Shown one piece after another: positions 8,406-16,656 of a stretch of 64,000 nucleotides of DNA. How positions within the stretch are numbered: the stretch's first letter is position 1; each line of letters begins with the position of its first letter. The DNA lies in contig NZ_PZJW01000003.1 of the NCBI RefSeq assembly GCF_003206615.1, positions 186,001-250,000 of the forward strand. The letters are read 5' to 3'. The DNA comes from Salinicola acroporae. Its GTDB lineage: Bacteria; Pseudomonadota; Gammaproteobacteria; Pseudomonadales; Halomonadaceae. Position numbers and translations under genes: made by a program. The notes below the pieces were generated by a model. That model was not told the DNA's origin. It ran no database searches and was given only the letters and a program-made list of their open reading frames with translations.

Positions 8406-9278
8406 ATGACCCATGTCATCTCCATTCAGAGCCACGTCGCCTATGGCTACGTCGGCAACCGTGCCGCCGTGTTTCCGCTGCAGCGGCTGGGGCTGGAAGT
8501 CACCGCCATCAACACCGTCCAGTTCTCCAACCACACGGGCTATGGCGCCTTTACCGGCGATGTCTTCAGCCCGGACCATCTCAGGAACGTGCTGGATGGG
8601 GTCGAATCGCTGATCGGGCTCGACGATGTCGACGCCCTGCTTTCCGGCTACATGGGCGACGAAGGCATCGGTCGCGCCGTGCTGGATAGCGTCGACCGGG
8701 TCAAGCAGGCCAATCCGCAGGCGCTCTACTGCTGCGATCCGGTGATGGGCGACGTCGGGCGCGGCTTCTTCGTCCGCGAGGGGATCCCCGAGTGGATGCG
8801 CGACCACGCCATCGCCCGCGCCGATATCGTCACCCCCAACCAGTTCGAGCTCGCCTTCCTGGCCGGGCGGGAAGTGAACACTCTGGAAGACGCCCTTGCC
8901 GCCGCCGCCGCACTACGCGCCAAGGGCCCCAGGGTGGTGTTGATCACCTCGCTGGAAGTCGCAGGTGACGACCAGCGACACATCGGCATGCTGGTGGACG
9001 CCCCCAGTGGCAGCTGGCGGATCGCCACGCCCAAGGTCGACTTCGCCATCGCGCCCAACGGTGCCGGCGACTTCACTGCCGCGATGTTCCTCGCCCACAG
9101 CCTGCGCGCCGGGCTTACCGAAGAAGGCCCCGCCCGCGCCCTGGAGCAGACCGCCGCCGCGGTGCAGATGCTGTTCGAACACACCCGCCGCGCCGGCACC
9201 CGCGAGCTGGCGATGATCGCCGCGCAGCAGGATATCGTTTCACCGACCGTCACTCTTCATGCCGAACGTCTCAGATAA
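8406..9278 (+). CDS. pdxY: Pyridoxal kinase
   Basis: 290 residues, close to the usual 287 of PdxY. Starts MTHVISIQSHVAYGYVGN. CDPVMGD and the ribokinase-family NGAGDF motif, with the catalytic aspartate, are present. It phosphorylates pyridoxal with ATP in the vitamin B6 salvage pathway. The start at 8406 fits the family N-terminus. Its 3' end overlaps the DUF72 gene by 20 bases, so the two are probably co-transcribed. Confidence 0.92.
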   Translation: MTHVISIQSHVAYGYVGNRAAVFPLQRLGLEVTAINTVQFSNHTGYGAFTGDVFSPDHLRNVLDGVESLIGLDDVDALLSGYMGDEGIGRAVLDSVDRVKQANPQALYCCDPVMGDVGRGFFVREGIPEWMRDHAIARADIVTPNQFELAFLAGREVNTLEDALAAAAALRAKGPRVVLITSLEVAGDDQRHIGMLVDAPSGSWRIATPKVDFAIAPNGAGDFTAAMFLAHSLRAGLTEEGPARALEQTAAAVQMLFEHTRRAGTRELAMIAAQQDIVSPTVTLHAERLR

Positions 9279-10146
9279 CCTCGCCACGACCCATGAACCC
9301 CCGCTCTACCTGGGCATGGCGATGTGGGCCAACACCGACTGGCAAGGCAGCCTGCTGCCCGGCCACGGCGACGTTGAGCTGCGCGACTACGCTAGCGTGT
9401 TCAACGCCGTGGAGGGCAATACCACCTTCTACAGCGGCATTCCCAAGGCGGAGACGGTCGCGGCCTGGGCCGAGCAGGCGCCCGAGACCTTTCGTTTCTG
9501 CTTCAAGCTGCCCAGCCAGCTGACCCACGGCAAACGCCTGCGCGATATTGACGATGAGTTCGAACGCTTCATCGAGCGCCTCTCACCGTTGAAAGATCGT
9601 CTAGGGCCGATCATGGTCCAGTTACCCAGAGATTTCGGCCAGGGCGAGCTGCCGACCCTCGAGCGATTACTCACTCACTGGCCACGGGAGATACCCTGCG
9701 CGGTCGAGGTCCGGCACAGTGATTTTTTCCACAAAGGGGCACCGGAACAGGCATTCAACCGCTTGTTGATAAGTCAAGACGCCAATCGGGTTATGCTCGA
9801 CGTGCGCGCGCTCTTTGCCACACCCCCAGGGCTTGACAACCGGCTCGCCAAGGCGCAGTGCGAAAAGCCGAAAGTCCCATTACACGTGCTCTGCACGGCG
9901 GTCAATCCCGTTATTCGATTTATCGGGCACTTCGACGAAGCCATTAACCTGGCCCGATTCGAACCGTGGATAGAACGCCTCACCCTGTGGATAAAACAGG
10001 GGAAAACCCCTTTTCTCTTTGTGCATACACCGGACAACCGCCAGGCGCCGGAACTGGCACGAAAGTTCTACAGTCGCATCGCCGAACGGATCGAATTGCC
10101 GTCGCTGGCCGAGTTCCCGGGAGAGCGACAGAATTCGCTGTTTTAG
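9259..10146 (+). CDS. DUF72 (YecE-like) family protein
   Basis: 295 residues. LGMAMWANTDW near the start, VEGNTTFY, FCFKLPSQLTH and VEVRHSDFF are hallmarks of the DUF72/YecE TIM-barrel family, whose biochemical role is unknown. It begins inside the end of pdxY (20-base overlap in another frame). A start closer to the conserved GMAMW is possible but has no better ribosome site. Confidence 0.83.
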   Translation: MPNVSDNLATTHEPPLYLGMAMWANTDWQGSLLPGHGDVELRDYASVFNAVEGNTTFYSGIPKAETVAAWAEQAPETFRFCFKLPSQLTHGKRLRDIDDEFERFIERLSPLKDRLGPIMVQLPRDFGQGELPTLERLLTHWPREIPCAVEVRHSDFFHKGAPEQAFNRLLISQDANRVMLDVRALFATPPGLDNRLAKAQCEKPKVPLHVLCTAVNPVIRFIGHFDEAINLARFEPWIERLTLWIKQGKTPFLFVHTPDNRQAPELARKFYSRIAERIELPSLAEFPGERQNSLF

Positions 10147-10273
10147 ACAAATCTGAAACAGGATGTTGATAACTCGAGCACGCTTCTTCGACCCCATGTC
10201 GCCCATCACGCATGGTCAGTGACCGCCTGTCTGCGGTGCCGATGCGTGGGGGATACTCCGCTTAACGTTGATC

Positions 10274-10289
10274 TTCACGTAAAGGTTAA
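10274..10289. promoter_or_regulatory. LiuR-type operator before the liuR-like gene (putative)
   Basis: TTCACGTAAAGGTTAA matches 12 of 16 bases of the perfect palindrome found before liuA (TTGACGTTAACGTCAA) and keeps the invariant TTnACGTnAAnGTnA frame. It stands 41 bases before the GTG of the MerR-family gene, as expected for autoregulation. Confidence 0.55.
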
Positions 10290-10330
10290 ACAACGCTAGG
10301 GTAGGGAAAATCAGAAAAGAGAATAACGTC

Positions 10331-10732
10331 GTGTCCGGCCAGACCTACGCCATTGGCGAACTCGCGCAACACTTCGATGTGACCACCCGCACCATTCGCT
10401 TCTACGAGCAGGAGGGCCTGCTCTCCCCCGAGCGGCGCGGCAAGACTCGCGTCTACCGTGAGAAGGACCGCGTTCGCCTCAAGCTCGCCCTGCGCGGCAA
10501 GCGCCTGGGTTTCTCGCTGATCGAGATTCGAGAAGTGCTGGACCTCTACGATACCCGTCACGACGGTAGCGTGCGCCAACTCGAGCGGCTGCTCGAGATC
10601 CTCGCCGATAAACGCGTCAACCTCGAACGCCAGCTCGAAGATATCCGCATCATGCAGCGCGAGCTGGATCAGGTCGAAGAACGTTGTAAAGGCGCGTTAG
10701 GGGAGTTGAAGGCGGCGGAACAGGGTCACTGA
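10331..10732 (+). CDS. liuR: MerR-family regulator of branched-chain acyl-CoA degradation (LiuR-like)
   Basis: 133 residues from a GTG start. The MerR winged helix (YAIGELAQHFDVTTRTIRFY, residues 6-25) is followed by RGKTRVYREKDRVRLKLALR and RGKRLGFSLIEIREVLDLYD, then a coiled-coil dimer helix. There is no C-terminal metal-binding cysteine cluster. This pattern matches LiuR, the MerR-type activator/repressor of liu genes in gammaproteobacteria. Three palindromes fitting one consensus lie before the liu, permease and bkd/ACAD units of this window, and a related one before this gene. It is not adjacent to its presumed targets, the nearest being 13 kb away. Confidence 0.75.
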   Translation: MSGQTYAIGELAQHFDVTTRTIRFYEQEGLLSPERRGKTRVYREKDRVRLKLALRGKRLGFSLIEIREVLDLYDTRHDGSVRQLERLLEILADKRVNLERQLEDIRIMQRELDQVEERCKGALGELKAAEQGH

Positions 10733-10802
10733 GCGCTGGTTGGTACACACGGTTCTGCTCTGCGGCTCCTTCGATGGTAGTCAATCTGCACGGAGCAACG
10801 GC

Positions 10803-11186
10803 ATGCAACATGACCTGGAAACCAACAAGCGCAATGCGATCGCTTTCTATCGCACGGCGTATCTCGGCGACCCTACCCTTGCCGTCGAGACGTACGTCGG
10901 CGCCGATTACATTCAGCACAACCCGATGGTCGGTAATGGAAAGCAGGCGTTCATCGATTACTTCACGGCAATGGCTGAGCAGTATCCCGGGAAGGAGATC
11001 GAGTTCGTGCGCGCGGTGGCCGAAGCCGATCTGGTATCCCTACACACGCACCAGACCTGGCCCGAAGGCGATGAATACGTCACGATGGATTTTTTCCGTT
11101 TCGACGACAACGGCAAGATCGTAGAACACTGGGATTCCATTCAAAGAATTCCGCATGAAACGAAGAACGGAAATCCGATGTACTGA
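10803..11186 (+). CDS. SnoaL-like / nuclear transport factor 2 fold protein
   Basis: 127 residues. The family pattern is seen in AVETYVGADYIQHNPMVGNG, FIDYFTAMAEQYP and DFFRFDDNGKIVEHWDSIQ, typical of the SnoaL-like polyketide-cyclase group with a small alpha+beta cone fold. GGAG at 10792-10795 is well spaced before the ATG. The substrate is unknown, and many members are found as isolated genes. Convincing coding similarity stops here; the sequence then changes to an AT-richer island. Confidence 0.75.
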   Translation: MQHDLETNKRNAIAFYRTAYLGDPTLAVETYVGADYIQHNPMVGNGKQAFIDYFTAMAEQYPGKEIEFVRAVAEADLVSLHTHQTWPEGDEYVTMDFFRFDDNGKIVEHWDSIQRIPHETKNGNPMY

Positions 11187-11725
11187 ACCCCCGGCGGGCT
11201 AGCGCTTCAATCTGGCCGTTCTCGTGACGGCAAGCGGCCGGTGGCCCTCCTCCTTCCTAAATGTTCTTCGGTTTTCGACGCAACAGTGCCCCGCCTCTGA
11301 AGCCACGACTGATTAATGCTTTCGTGGCGTTGTTTCCAATGTAATGCTTGGTTACTTTGTGTAGAACAGCACAAGAGATGGCTTACAGAGTCACAAGCTT
11401 ACAAGGGACAGCCGCGCTGGGATGATGGTAACCATCGTCATCCTCCATGGCTGGCGGTAGCGTGGCGGTCTTCGCCAATAGCCAACCGGACGACCCACCG
11501 TTACATGACTGTATATATGCACAGTTATATCGGACTGAGCAAAACGCGCGAGCACGCGAATTCTGCAAAGCACGCCTAGCTATTCTGAGAGCTTTTGAAA
11601 TCAAAGGGTTAAATGCGAAAAGCTAGGCTACATAAGGTCGTTGAACGTGCGCGTTCGTTCAAGTGGTAAAACGAGCGCGCCATCTAATACCTGTTAGAAG
11701 CTCGTATCTTGAGGTTTGGTTATCA
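11187..11725. other. Non-coding lead-in to the accessory island
   Basis: 539 bases with no supported gene. An 87-codon reading at 11316-11579 has no ribosome site and no recognisable composition. Base composition drops sharply from the GC-rich norm here. Two inverted repeats are visible: GCCTAGCT (11576-11583) with AGCTAGGC (11620-11627), and TTGAACG (11641-11647) with CGTTCAA (11656-11662). GTTRRRY-like words (GTTAAAT, GTTGAAC) occur nearby, but no matching left half was found, so a fourth attC site cannot be supported. Confidence 0.5.
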
Positions 11726-12679
11726 ATGCACGAAGATCTAGAGAAAAAATGGAGGGCGTTTTTCCAAGAGCGCTGCGCATATCTTGGTGAGGATATAATT
11801 GAAAAGTCGGTGGCTATGTTGGGGCGGATTCTGCGCCGCTATTTAAAAAGCGGACTTGCGGACACCAACTTCAGTAAAGGTCTTGCTAGCGGCAACCTCT
11901 ACACATACCGGCAGCGACTGGCAGAAATGCTTCTCTATGATCGCCTCGTTAGAGACGGGTTTCAGTTGCGAAGCCGGGACAAAGGGCCTGATTTTATTGC
12001 GTCGAAAGGTGGGCACACTGTATGCATAGAGTTGACTACACCCGAGCCAGGATCTCAAGTTTCTGCGAGCAACGTGGATATCCAATCTAGGCTGTGCCCT
12101 GATCCGGAGGATGCGCTTGCTTACATGAATGACTGCCTGCTCCGCGTTACCGGCCCATTAATGGAGAAAAAAAGCCAAATCCAGCGCTGGAATGATAAAG
12201 GCTTGTTGGCTTCGGGTGACGTCGTAGTGATCGTTGTTAATGAGGCCAACCTATGGCCTGAAGACTTGTGCTTGGTCGGGTACGGGGATCCGTTGAAAGG
12301 GCAAAGCGGCGAGCCGCTGGTCTTTGAGGCAGCTTACGGACGCTTCATTCGTTTTTGGGGACTAAGTGAGACCGGGTCTGTTGTTTCAGAGCAGTGGCAG
12401 CATCACCGGTCTACATTGAATCGCAAGCCTGCTTCAATACCCCTAGGTGCTTTTATGGGAACTGACTGGTCTGAGGTTTCTGGGTTTATGTCAATGAATC
12501 TCCGTGAGGAGTATGTCGCAAATATAGTCATATATCGTGGCGTGATTGACGGGAGTGTCACTGTCCATAATGATAATGCTGACAAACCTCTGGCTTCCGG
12601 TCTTGTTAGAACAGGCCATTGCTCTCGAGGAAAGAAAATTATTAGGTCTCCTATCAGCGTAGCTCCTGATCTGGGGTGA
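11726..12679 (+). CDS. Cassette-borne protein of unknown function, PD-(D/E)XK nuclease-like motif
   Basis: 317 residues from the ATG at 11726 (MHEDLEKKW); a GTG at 11663 would add 21 residues. Not recognised as a named family. A stretch near residues 75-125 (RLAEMLLYDRLVRDG, GPDFIASKGGHTV, CIELTTPEPG) has the spacing of a restriction-endonuclease fold: Glu in the first helix, PD, then E-x-T in place of the usual (D/E)xK. The missing lysine makes catalytic activity uncertain. Codon use is AT-richer than the flanking chromosome. It is followed 70 bases later by an attC site and so is probably an integron cassette gene. Confidence 0.6.
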   Translation: MHEDLEKKWRAFFQERCAYLGEDIIEKSVAMLGRILRRYLKSGLADTNFSKGLASGNLYTYRQRLAEMLLYDRLVRDGFQLRSRDKGPDFIASKGGHTVCIELTTPEPGSQVSASNVDIQSRLCPDPEDALAYMNDCLLRVTGPLMEKKSQIQRWNDKGLLASGDVVVIVVNEANLWPEDLCLVGYGDPLKGQSGEPLVFEAAYGRFIRFWGLSETGSVVSEQWQHHRSTLNRKPASIPLGAFMGTDWSEVSGFMSMNLREEYVANIVIYRGVIDGSVTVHNDNADKPLASGLVRTGHCSRGKKIIRSPISVAPDLG

Positions 12680-12749
12680 GTGATTCCCCGCTTTAAATGT
12701 GTCTCTGCGTAAACGCATTGAGTAAATAATATTCTTTGGTATGACAGGC

Positions 12750-12813
12750 TTCTAACGAGGAAATGAACCCGACAAAACCTTCCGGGGCTTTGCGGGTTAT
12801 TTCAGCGTTAGAC
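12750..12813 (+). repeat. attC site 1
   Basis: R'' TTCTAAC (12750-12756) and R' GTTAGAC (12807-12813), 64 bases overall. The inner arms GAAATGAACCCG and CGGGTTATTTC pair imperfectly, with the extra-helical base typical of attC hairpins. Confidence 0.78.
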
Positions 12814-12829
12814 AAAAAAGAAGGGAGCC

Positions 12830-13685
12830 ATGAAGGAAGGTGACTCAGATAACCCATTATTGGAAGCTCTGAAAAATTCAATGCAAGAGGTAGAGAAGAA
12901 ATCCGCTGAGCATGAAAAGCTAAGAGCATCCGAAGAATATCAATCAGAACTCGGTTTTTTGAGACAAACGGTTAGGGATCTTATTCATACGCTTAGTCTA
13001 TGCGAGTTTGCTGCGTCAAGATGGCAGGATTTTGGAAAAAATATCTACTGCCACGACACTTTGACAACATAGTTGAGGCGGCTTTGACAGCACAGTTGGC
13101 AGTTGAAAATGGAGCATTGAACCCTGCACGCCGAGAACTACGGTACATGTTAGAAGTGGCTGTCAACGTTGCCTATGTCGATGAAATTCGAGCAAAAGAT
13201 TCTTTTGATGAGAGAGTTGCTTTTTATAGGGGAAAGAAAGTAAGCAAAAGCAACGTTGACCACGTTTTTGAACTTCCCCTTCGGTTGTTCGGCAAACAGA
13301 AGAATAATTTTGCAACTAGTGTCCGTTCGGCTTGGGTTAGGGCTTCCAACTACGTTCATCTGACCAAAGAAGAATTGACGAGAAACTACGCTTGAGGGAG
13401 CAGGGCATATCTTTAGGCATGGAAACCATTGATATGCTTAAAGATATCGTTTCTGATGTCAGCGAGGTATGTAGTATCGTTGTTGCTTTAACCTTTGAAA
13501 CTATCGGTCCTTCTTTTACAGGTGACCTGCTCGTAGATTCCCTAGGTGAGCAGGATGAATGGGCATTCCATGCTAATGGCTACATCGCTTTAATCGATTC
13601 CCACTTTGACTATAAGCATGAGCGCCAAGGGAGGCTCGAGGAAATACACCAGAGAAGGGAAAACCGGATTAAGTATCAGGTGTAA
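12830..13685 (+). pseudogene. Frameshifted cassette gene of unknown function
   Basis: Three consecutive readings appear to be pieces of one protein of about 285 residues. Frame 1 runs 12830-13072, frame 2 from about 13040 to 13395, and frame 3 from about 13380 to 13685. The first break lies at AAAAAAT (13036-13042), where a -1 shift joins WQDFGK to YLLPRHFDN. The second lies near 13380-13392, joining KEELT to LREQGISLG. The middle part (ENGALNPARRELRYMLEVAV, RASNYVHLT) faintly resembles HEPN-like all-helical proteins. Either two indels inactivated the gene, or one break is a programmed shift, or the assembly has homopolymer errors. ATG at 12830 is preceded by AAGAAGGGAG. Confidence 0.6.
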
Positions 13686-13694
13686 GACGGCATT

Positions 13695-13765
13695 GTCTAA
13701 CCATAGCGTCAACGGGACCGGATTTCCGCTGGCGCTCCAATCCGGCCTGGACGCAGGCGTTAGGC
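13695..13765 (+). repeat. attC site 2
   Basis: R'' GTCTAAC (13695-13701) and R' GTTAGGC (13759-13765), 71 bases. Inner complementary arms GCGTC...ACCGGATT and AATCCGG...GACGC form a long stem. It starts 10 bases after the last stop of the frameshifted gene. Confidence 0.82.
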
Positions 13766-13805
13766 GCAATCAGTTCTGCAGACTATTATAAGGATTTATT
13801 TAGAT

Positions 13806-14576
13806 ATGAGCTTTGATGATTCTTTAGGTGATTTGCTAAGAAAAATGCGAGTTTCCTCAGGGAAAACTCAGGTTGATCTGGCAAATGATATAGGGTCGCA
13901 TCAGCCATTCATTAGCAACTTCGAAAAAGGCCGAATGAAGCCTGGTCGGGATCAAATTCTAAAGATAGGGCATAGCATTGGTTTAGAAGCCGATGAATTA
14001 AACTTATTGTTGGCTGCAGCCGATTACGATAAATACGAACCAGGAAACGATAAAATAGAAAAGATCGTATCTTCCTCTAATAAAGAATCAAAAGAAGAGA
14101 TATCTAAAGGGTTTAATACTCAGCTAGAAGATTTAAAATACATTGTATCATCTCTAGACTCTAAGTTGACGGAAGGTAAGCCGGGCGAAGATGAACTTAA
14201 AAACCAAATTGAAGAGCTTCAAACAACAGTTGAAGACCTAAGAAAGAAAGGAGCTACATTATCTGCTCCAGTTCAGCTCCCCTCAAGTCAAAAAATGGCT
14301 GTAAAATTGGTGCCAACCAGCACATTTGATACCCTCGAAGAATATAGATCGGATCAAAACAAATGGTTTTCTGTATGTACGCTATTTGTTGGTTCAATCC
14401 TAGGTATTGTTATCAACCTATCAACTGGCGCGAAGGCTGATAAAACTACTTGGATTGTATTGGTTGTATTGCTCGTTATATCTTTGTTTAGTGGCCACTC
14501 TGGCTGGTGTTATAGTCAAAGAAGTAAAAAACTGAAAGACTCAATTGGCGATATGTACTCAGGTGAAAATGGCTAA
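13806..14576 (+). CDS. Membrane-tethered XRE-type HTH protein (cassette gene)
   Basis: 256 residues. An N-terminal Cro/C1-type helix-turn-helix (GDLLRKMRVSSGKTQVDLAN, ISNFEKGRMKP; residues 7-60) is followed by a long charged region with coiled-coil character (about 85-155, rich in Glu and Lys). Two membrane helices lie near the C-terminus (about 195-212 and 221-240) with a short basic tail. A DNA-binding domain joined to a two-helix membrane hairpin is unusual and suggests a membrane-anchored sensor-regulator or a toxic membrane effector under its own HTH. Its stop codon TAA (14574-14576) lies inside the left box of attC site 3. The AT-rich codon use points to acquisition. Confidence 0.8.
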   Translation: MSFDDSLGDLLRKMRVSSGKTQVDLANDIGSHQPFISNFEKGRMKPGRDQILKIGHSIGLEADELNLLLAAADYDKYEPGNDKIEKIVSSSNKESKEEISKGFNTQLEDLKYIVSSLDSKLTEGKPGEDELKNQIEELQTTVEDLRKKGATLSAPVQLPSSQKMAVKLVPTSTFDTLEEYRSDQNKWFSVCTLFVGSILGIVINLSTGAKADKTTWIVLVVLLVISLFSGHSGWCYSQRSKKLKDSIGDMYSGENG

Positions 14577-14670
14577 CAAGTCAAAGCACTCGGGCTTGGT
14601 AAAACTGTCACCTTTTTCGCTTTCGCAAAAGAGTTGCCAACTTAACCAAGCCGGTGTTTGGGCGTTAGCT
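14571..14670 (+). repeat. attC site 3
   Basis: R'' GGCTAAC (14571-14577) and R' GTTAGCT (14664-14670) are exactly complementary except at the terminal bases, 100 bases in all. The inner arms GGGCTTGGT and ACCAAGCC pair. A second hairpin (TTTTTCGCTTTCGCAAAA) lies in the loop. Confidence 0.78.
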
Positions 14671-14738
14671 TTTCAGTGGTTCTACTAATTAAGTTCTGCG
14701 CAGATTGATTTTTAAATAAATATTTTTTGGGGCTTTGC

Positions 14739-15125
<387 letters not shown>

Positions 15126-15177
15126 CGTTGCAGCTATTGCCTAGACTCATGCACGCGGAACCAACCGAGTACTGACG

Positions 15178-15723
15178 ATGGATTGGCTGACGTTCATTTC
15201 GAGCCTTGTCCGGTCGCTGGCCTGGCCGGTGTTCGCCCTCATTCTCGCGCTTCTCTTCCGCGACCAAATTCTGCAGTTTGGATCCTTCATCAAGAAGCTG
15301 CGTGCCGGGCCTATCGAGGCTGAGTTCGAGCACGACCTCGAGCAGTTGCGCTCGCTGTCGCCAGGTCGGGGTGACGTCGTGAACGCGCGTGCCGGTGAAG
15401 AGGAGACTTTCCTTACCGAGCTGGCCGAGCGCCATCCCCGTACGGCGATATTGGAGGCGTGGACTCGACTGGAGCGCGCGGCCCGCGCATCGCTATCGTC
15501 ACAGGAAAGCGAAGATAGTGGCCCGGGCGAGGTATCAGCGGCTCGGCTGCCGGAACTGCTGGTGCAGGCGGGTCTGATCGAGCAGCCACAGGTGACGCTG
15601 TATCACGAGCTGCGGCGTCTGCGTCGCGAGGTGGCTCGCGATCTGGAGCCGACGAAAGAGGCGGCGCGCACCTATATTGAGTTGTCTCGCTCGTTTCAAG
15701 CCCAGCTAGATCGCGCAGCCTAG
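15178..15723 (+). CDS. Membrane-anchored protein of unknown function
   Basis: 181 residues, family not recognised. An N-terminal membrane helix (about 9-27, SLAWPVFALILALLF) is followed by RDQILQFGSFIKKLRAGPIE and an acidic, helical cytoplasmic region with heptad-like stretches up to the C-terminus. The layout (one helix, then an alpha-helical domain) resembles small membrane-tethered helical proteins of the DUF4145-like kind, but no motif settles it. It stands alone, with a 52-base gap after the tautomerase relic. Confidence 0.65.
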   Translation: MDWLTFISSLVRSLAWPVFALILALLFRDQILQFGSFIKKLRAGPIEAEFEHDLEQLRSLSPGRGDVVNARAGEEETFLTELAERHPRTAILEAWTRLERAARASLSSQESEDSGPGEVSAARLPELLVQAGLIEQPQVTLYHELRRLRREVARDLEPTKEAARTYIELSRSFQAQLDRAA

Positions 15724-15743
15724 AGCGATTGATCCATGAATGG

Positions 15744-15824
15744 CTAGCGCGGCGCCAACGCCACGCCTACCTTGGACCGATTTGGCCTGCCGAGGGGCTG
15801 TGTTATCCGCACCCCGGCAAACCC
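15744..15824 (-). pseudogene. Relic: duplicated 3' end of a liuE-like gene
   Basis: On the minus strand this stretch encodes GVRITQPLGRPNRSKVGVAL followed by APR and a TAG (15746-15744). The intact liuE ends GVWITQTIGKPNRSRVGVAL AAKRTSS. About 70 bases are closely similar to 16672-16741 in direct orientation. The copies flank the methyltransferase gene, so this is what remains of a second HMG-CoA-lyase-like gene or of a duplication that accompanied the insertion of that gene. Confidence 0.7.
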
Positions 15825-15897
15825 ATCATTCGTTATCAATCGGACAGTCGCGTACGTTGGCCGATTGTCAGCATCAGGATTAACCGCAGGGAATAAG

Positions 15898-16593
15898 ATG
15901 AACCAGGACGAGATCAAGGCACTGTTCGACCAGCAGGCGGCAAGCTACGACCAGCAGTGGGCCAAAACGTCACCGATTCGGAATTGCCTGCATCTGTTGC
16001 TGGGGTCGTTGTTCGCGGATTTGCCGGCGGAGGCACGAATTCTCTGTGTCGGGGTGGGGACGGGCGATGAGCTGTTCTATCTCGCCTCACAGCATCCTGG
16101 TTGGCGTTTTACGGCCGTGGAGCCGTCGGGGCGTATGCTCGACGTCTGTCGGGAAAGGGCCGAGAAGGAAGGCGTGACGTCTCGCTGCACCTTCCATGAG
16201 GGGTATCTGGAGTCACTACCCACCGCCGAGCTACACGATGCCGCGACCTGCCTGCTCGTCTCGCAGTTCATCACGAATCTCGACGAGCGCTCCGGTTTCT
16301 TCCGTGGCATTGCCGCGAAACTCAACTCGGGTGGCATTCTCGCAAGCGCCGACCTGGCGTCAGACATCGCGTCACCCGAATATGACGTACTGCTTCACGC
16401 GTGGATGAACATGATGTCCGCGGCCGATGTCTCCGAAGAGATGATGGCGCGGATGCGCCATGCCTATGCGCATGATGTCGGTGTGCTACCGCCAGCGCGG
16501 ATTGCCTCGATCATCGAGGCAGGCGGTTTCGAACTTCCGGTGCCGTTTTTCCAGGCGGGGTTGATCCATGCATGGCTTTCCCGCCGGGCTTGA
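15898..16593 (+). CDS. Class I SAM-dependent methyltransferase
   Basis: 231 residues from the ATG at 15898, which has GGGA before it; the reading is open further upstream, but that part has no methyltransferase features. The SAM-binding motif I is ILCVGVGTGDE (about 43-53), with the acidic residue at the end of strand 2 in FTAVEPSGRML. The post-II region GYLESLPTAELHDAATCLLV is also present. Substrate unknown. It is bracketed by a liuE-tail relic and the end of liuE itself, and points toward liuE. Confidence 0.82.
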   Translation: MNQDEIKALFDQQAASYDQQWAKTSPIRNCLHLLLGSLFADLPAEARILCVGVGTGDELFYLASQHPGWRFTAVEPSGRMLDVCRERAEKEGVTSRCTFHEGYLESLPTAELHDAATCLLVSQFITNLDERSGFFRGIAAKLNSGGILASADLASDIASPEYDVLLHAWMNMMSAADVSEEMMARMRHAYAHDVGVLPPARIASIIEAGGFELPVPFFQAGLIHAWLSRRA

Positions 16594-16656
16594 GTGAATA
16601 CCCCTCTATCCTTGGAAGCGATTCCTGCAAGCTCGTGAGTTGGCTAGGGGGTTCCG

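Larger units (their letters stand above)
12750..14670. mobile_element. Integrase-less attC cluster (CALIN) with three sites
   Basis: Three attC-like sites (12750-12813, 13695-13765, 14571-14670) are in the same orientation and spaced by one gene each. Each has a left R'' box ending TAAC and a right R' box GTTRRRY, with self-complementary interiors of unrelated sequence. The cassettes are AT-richer than the chromosome and their genes all point the same way. No tyrosine recombinase gene is present anywhere in the window, so by the usual definition this is a CALIN rather than a complete integron. Confidence 0.8.

Noticed and set aside
11316-11579. 87-codon reading before the cassette cluster
   Set aside because: No ribosome site, Trp/His-rich odd composition, and overlapping readings on the other strand; treated as non-coding.
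11576-11662. Possible fourth attC site upstream of the first cassette gene
   Set aside because: GTTAAAT and GTTGAAC fit the right-hand box, and hairpins are present, but no RYYYAAC left box pairs with them at attC distance.
13036-13042. Programmed -1 frameshift at A_AAA_AAT
   Set aside because: Not accepted as the main explanation: no downstream pseudoknot or upstream Shine-Dalgarno stimulator is evident and a second frame break follows, so decay or read error is simpler.
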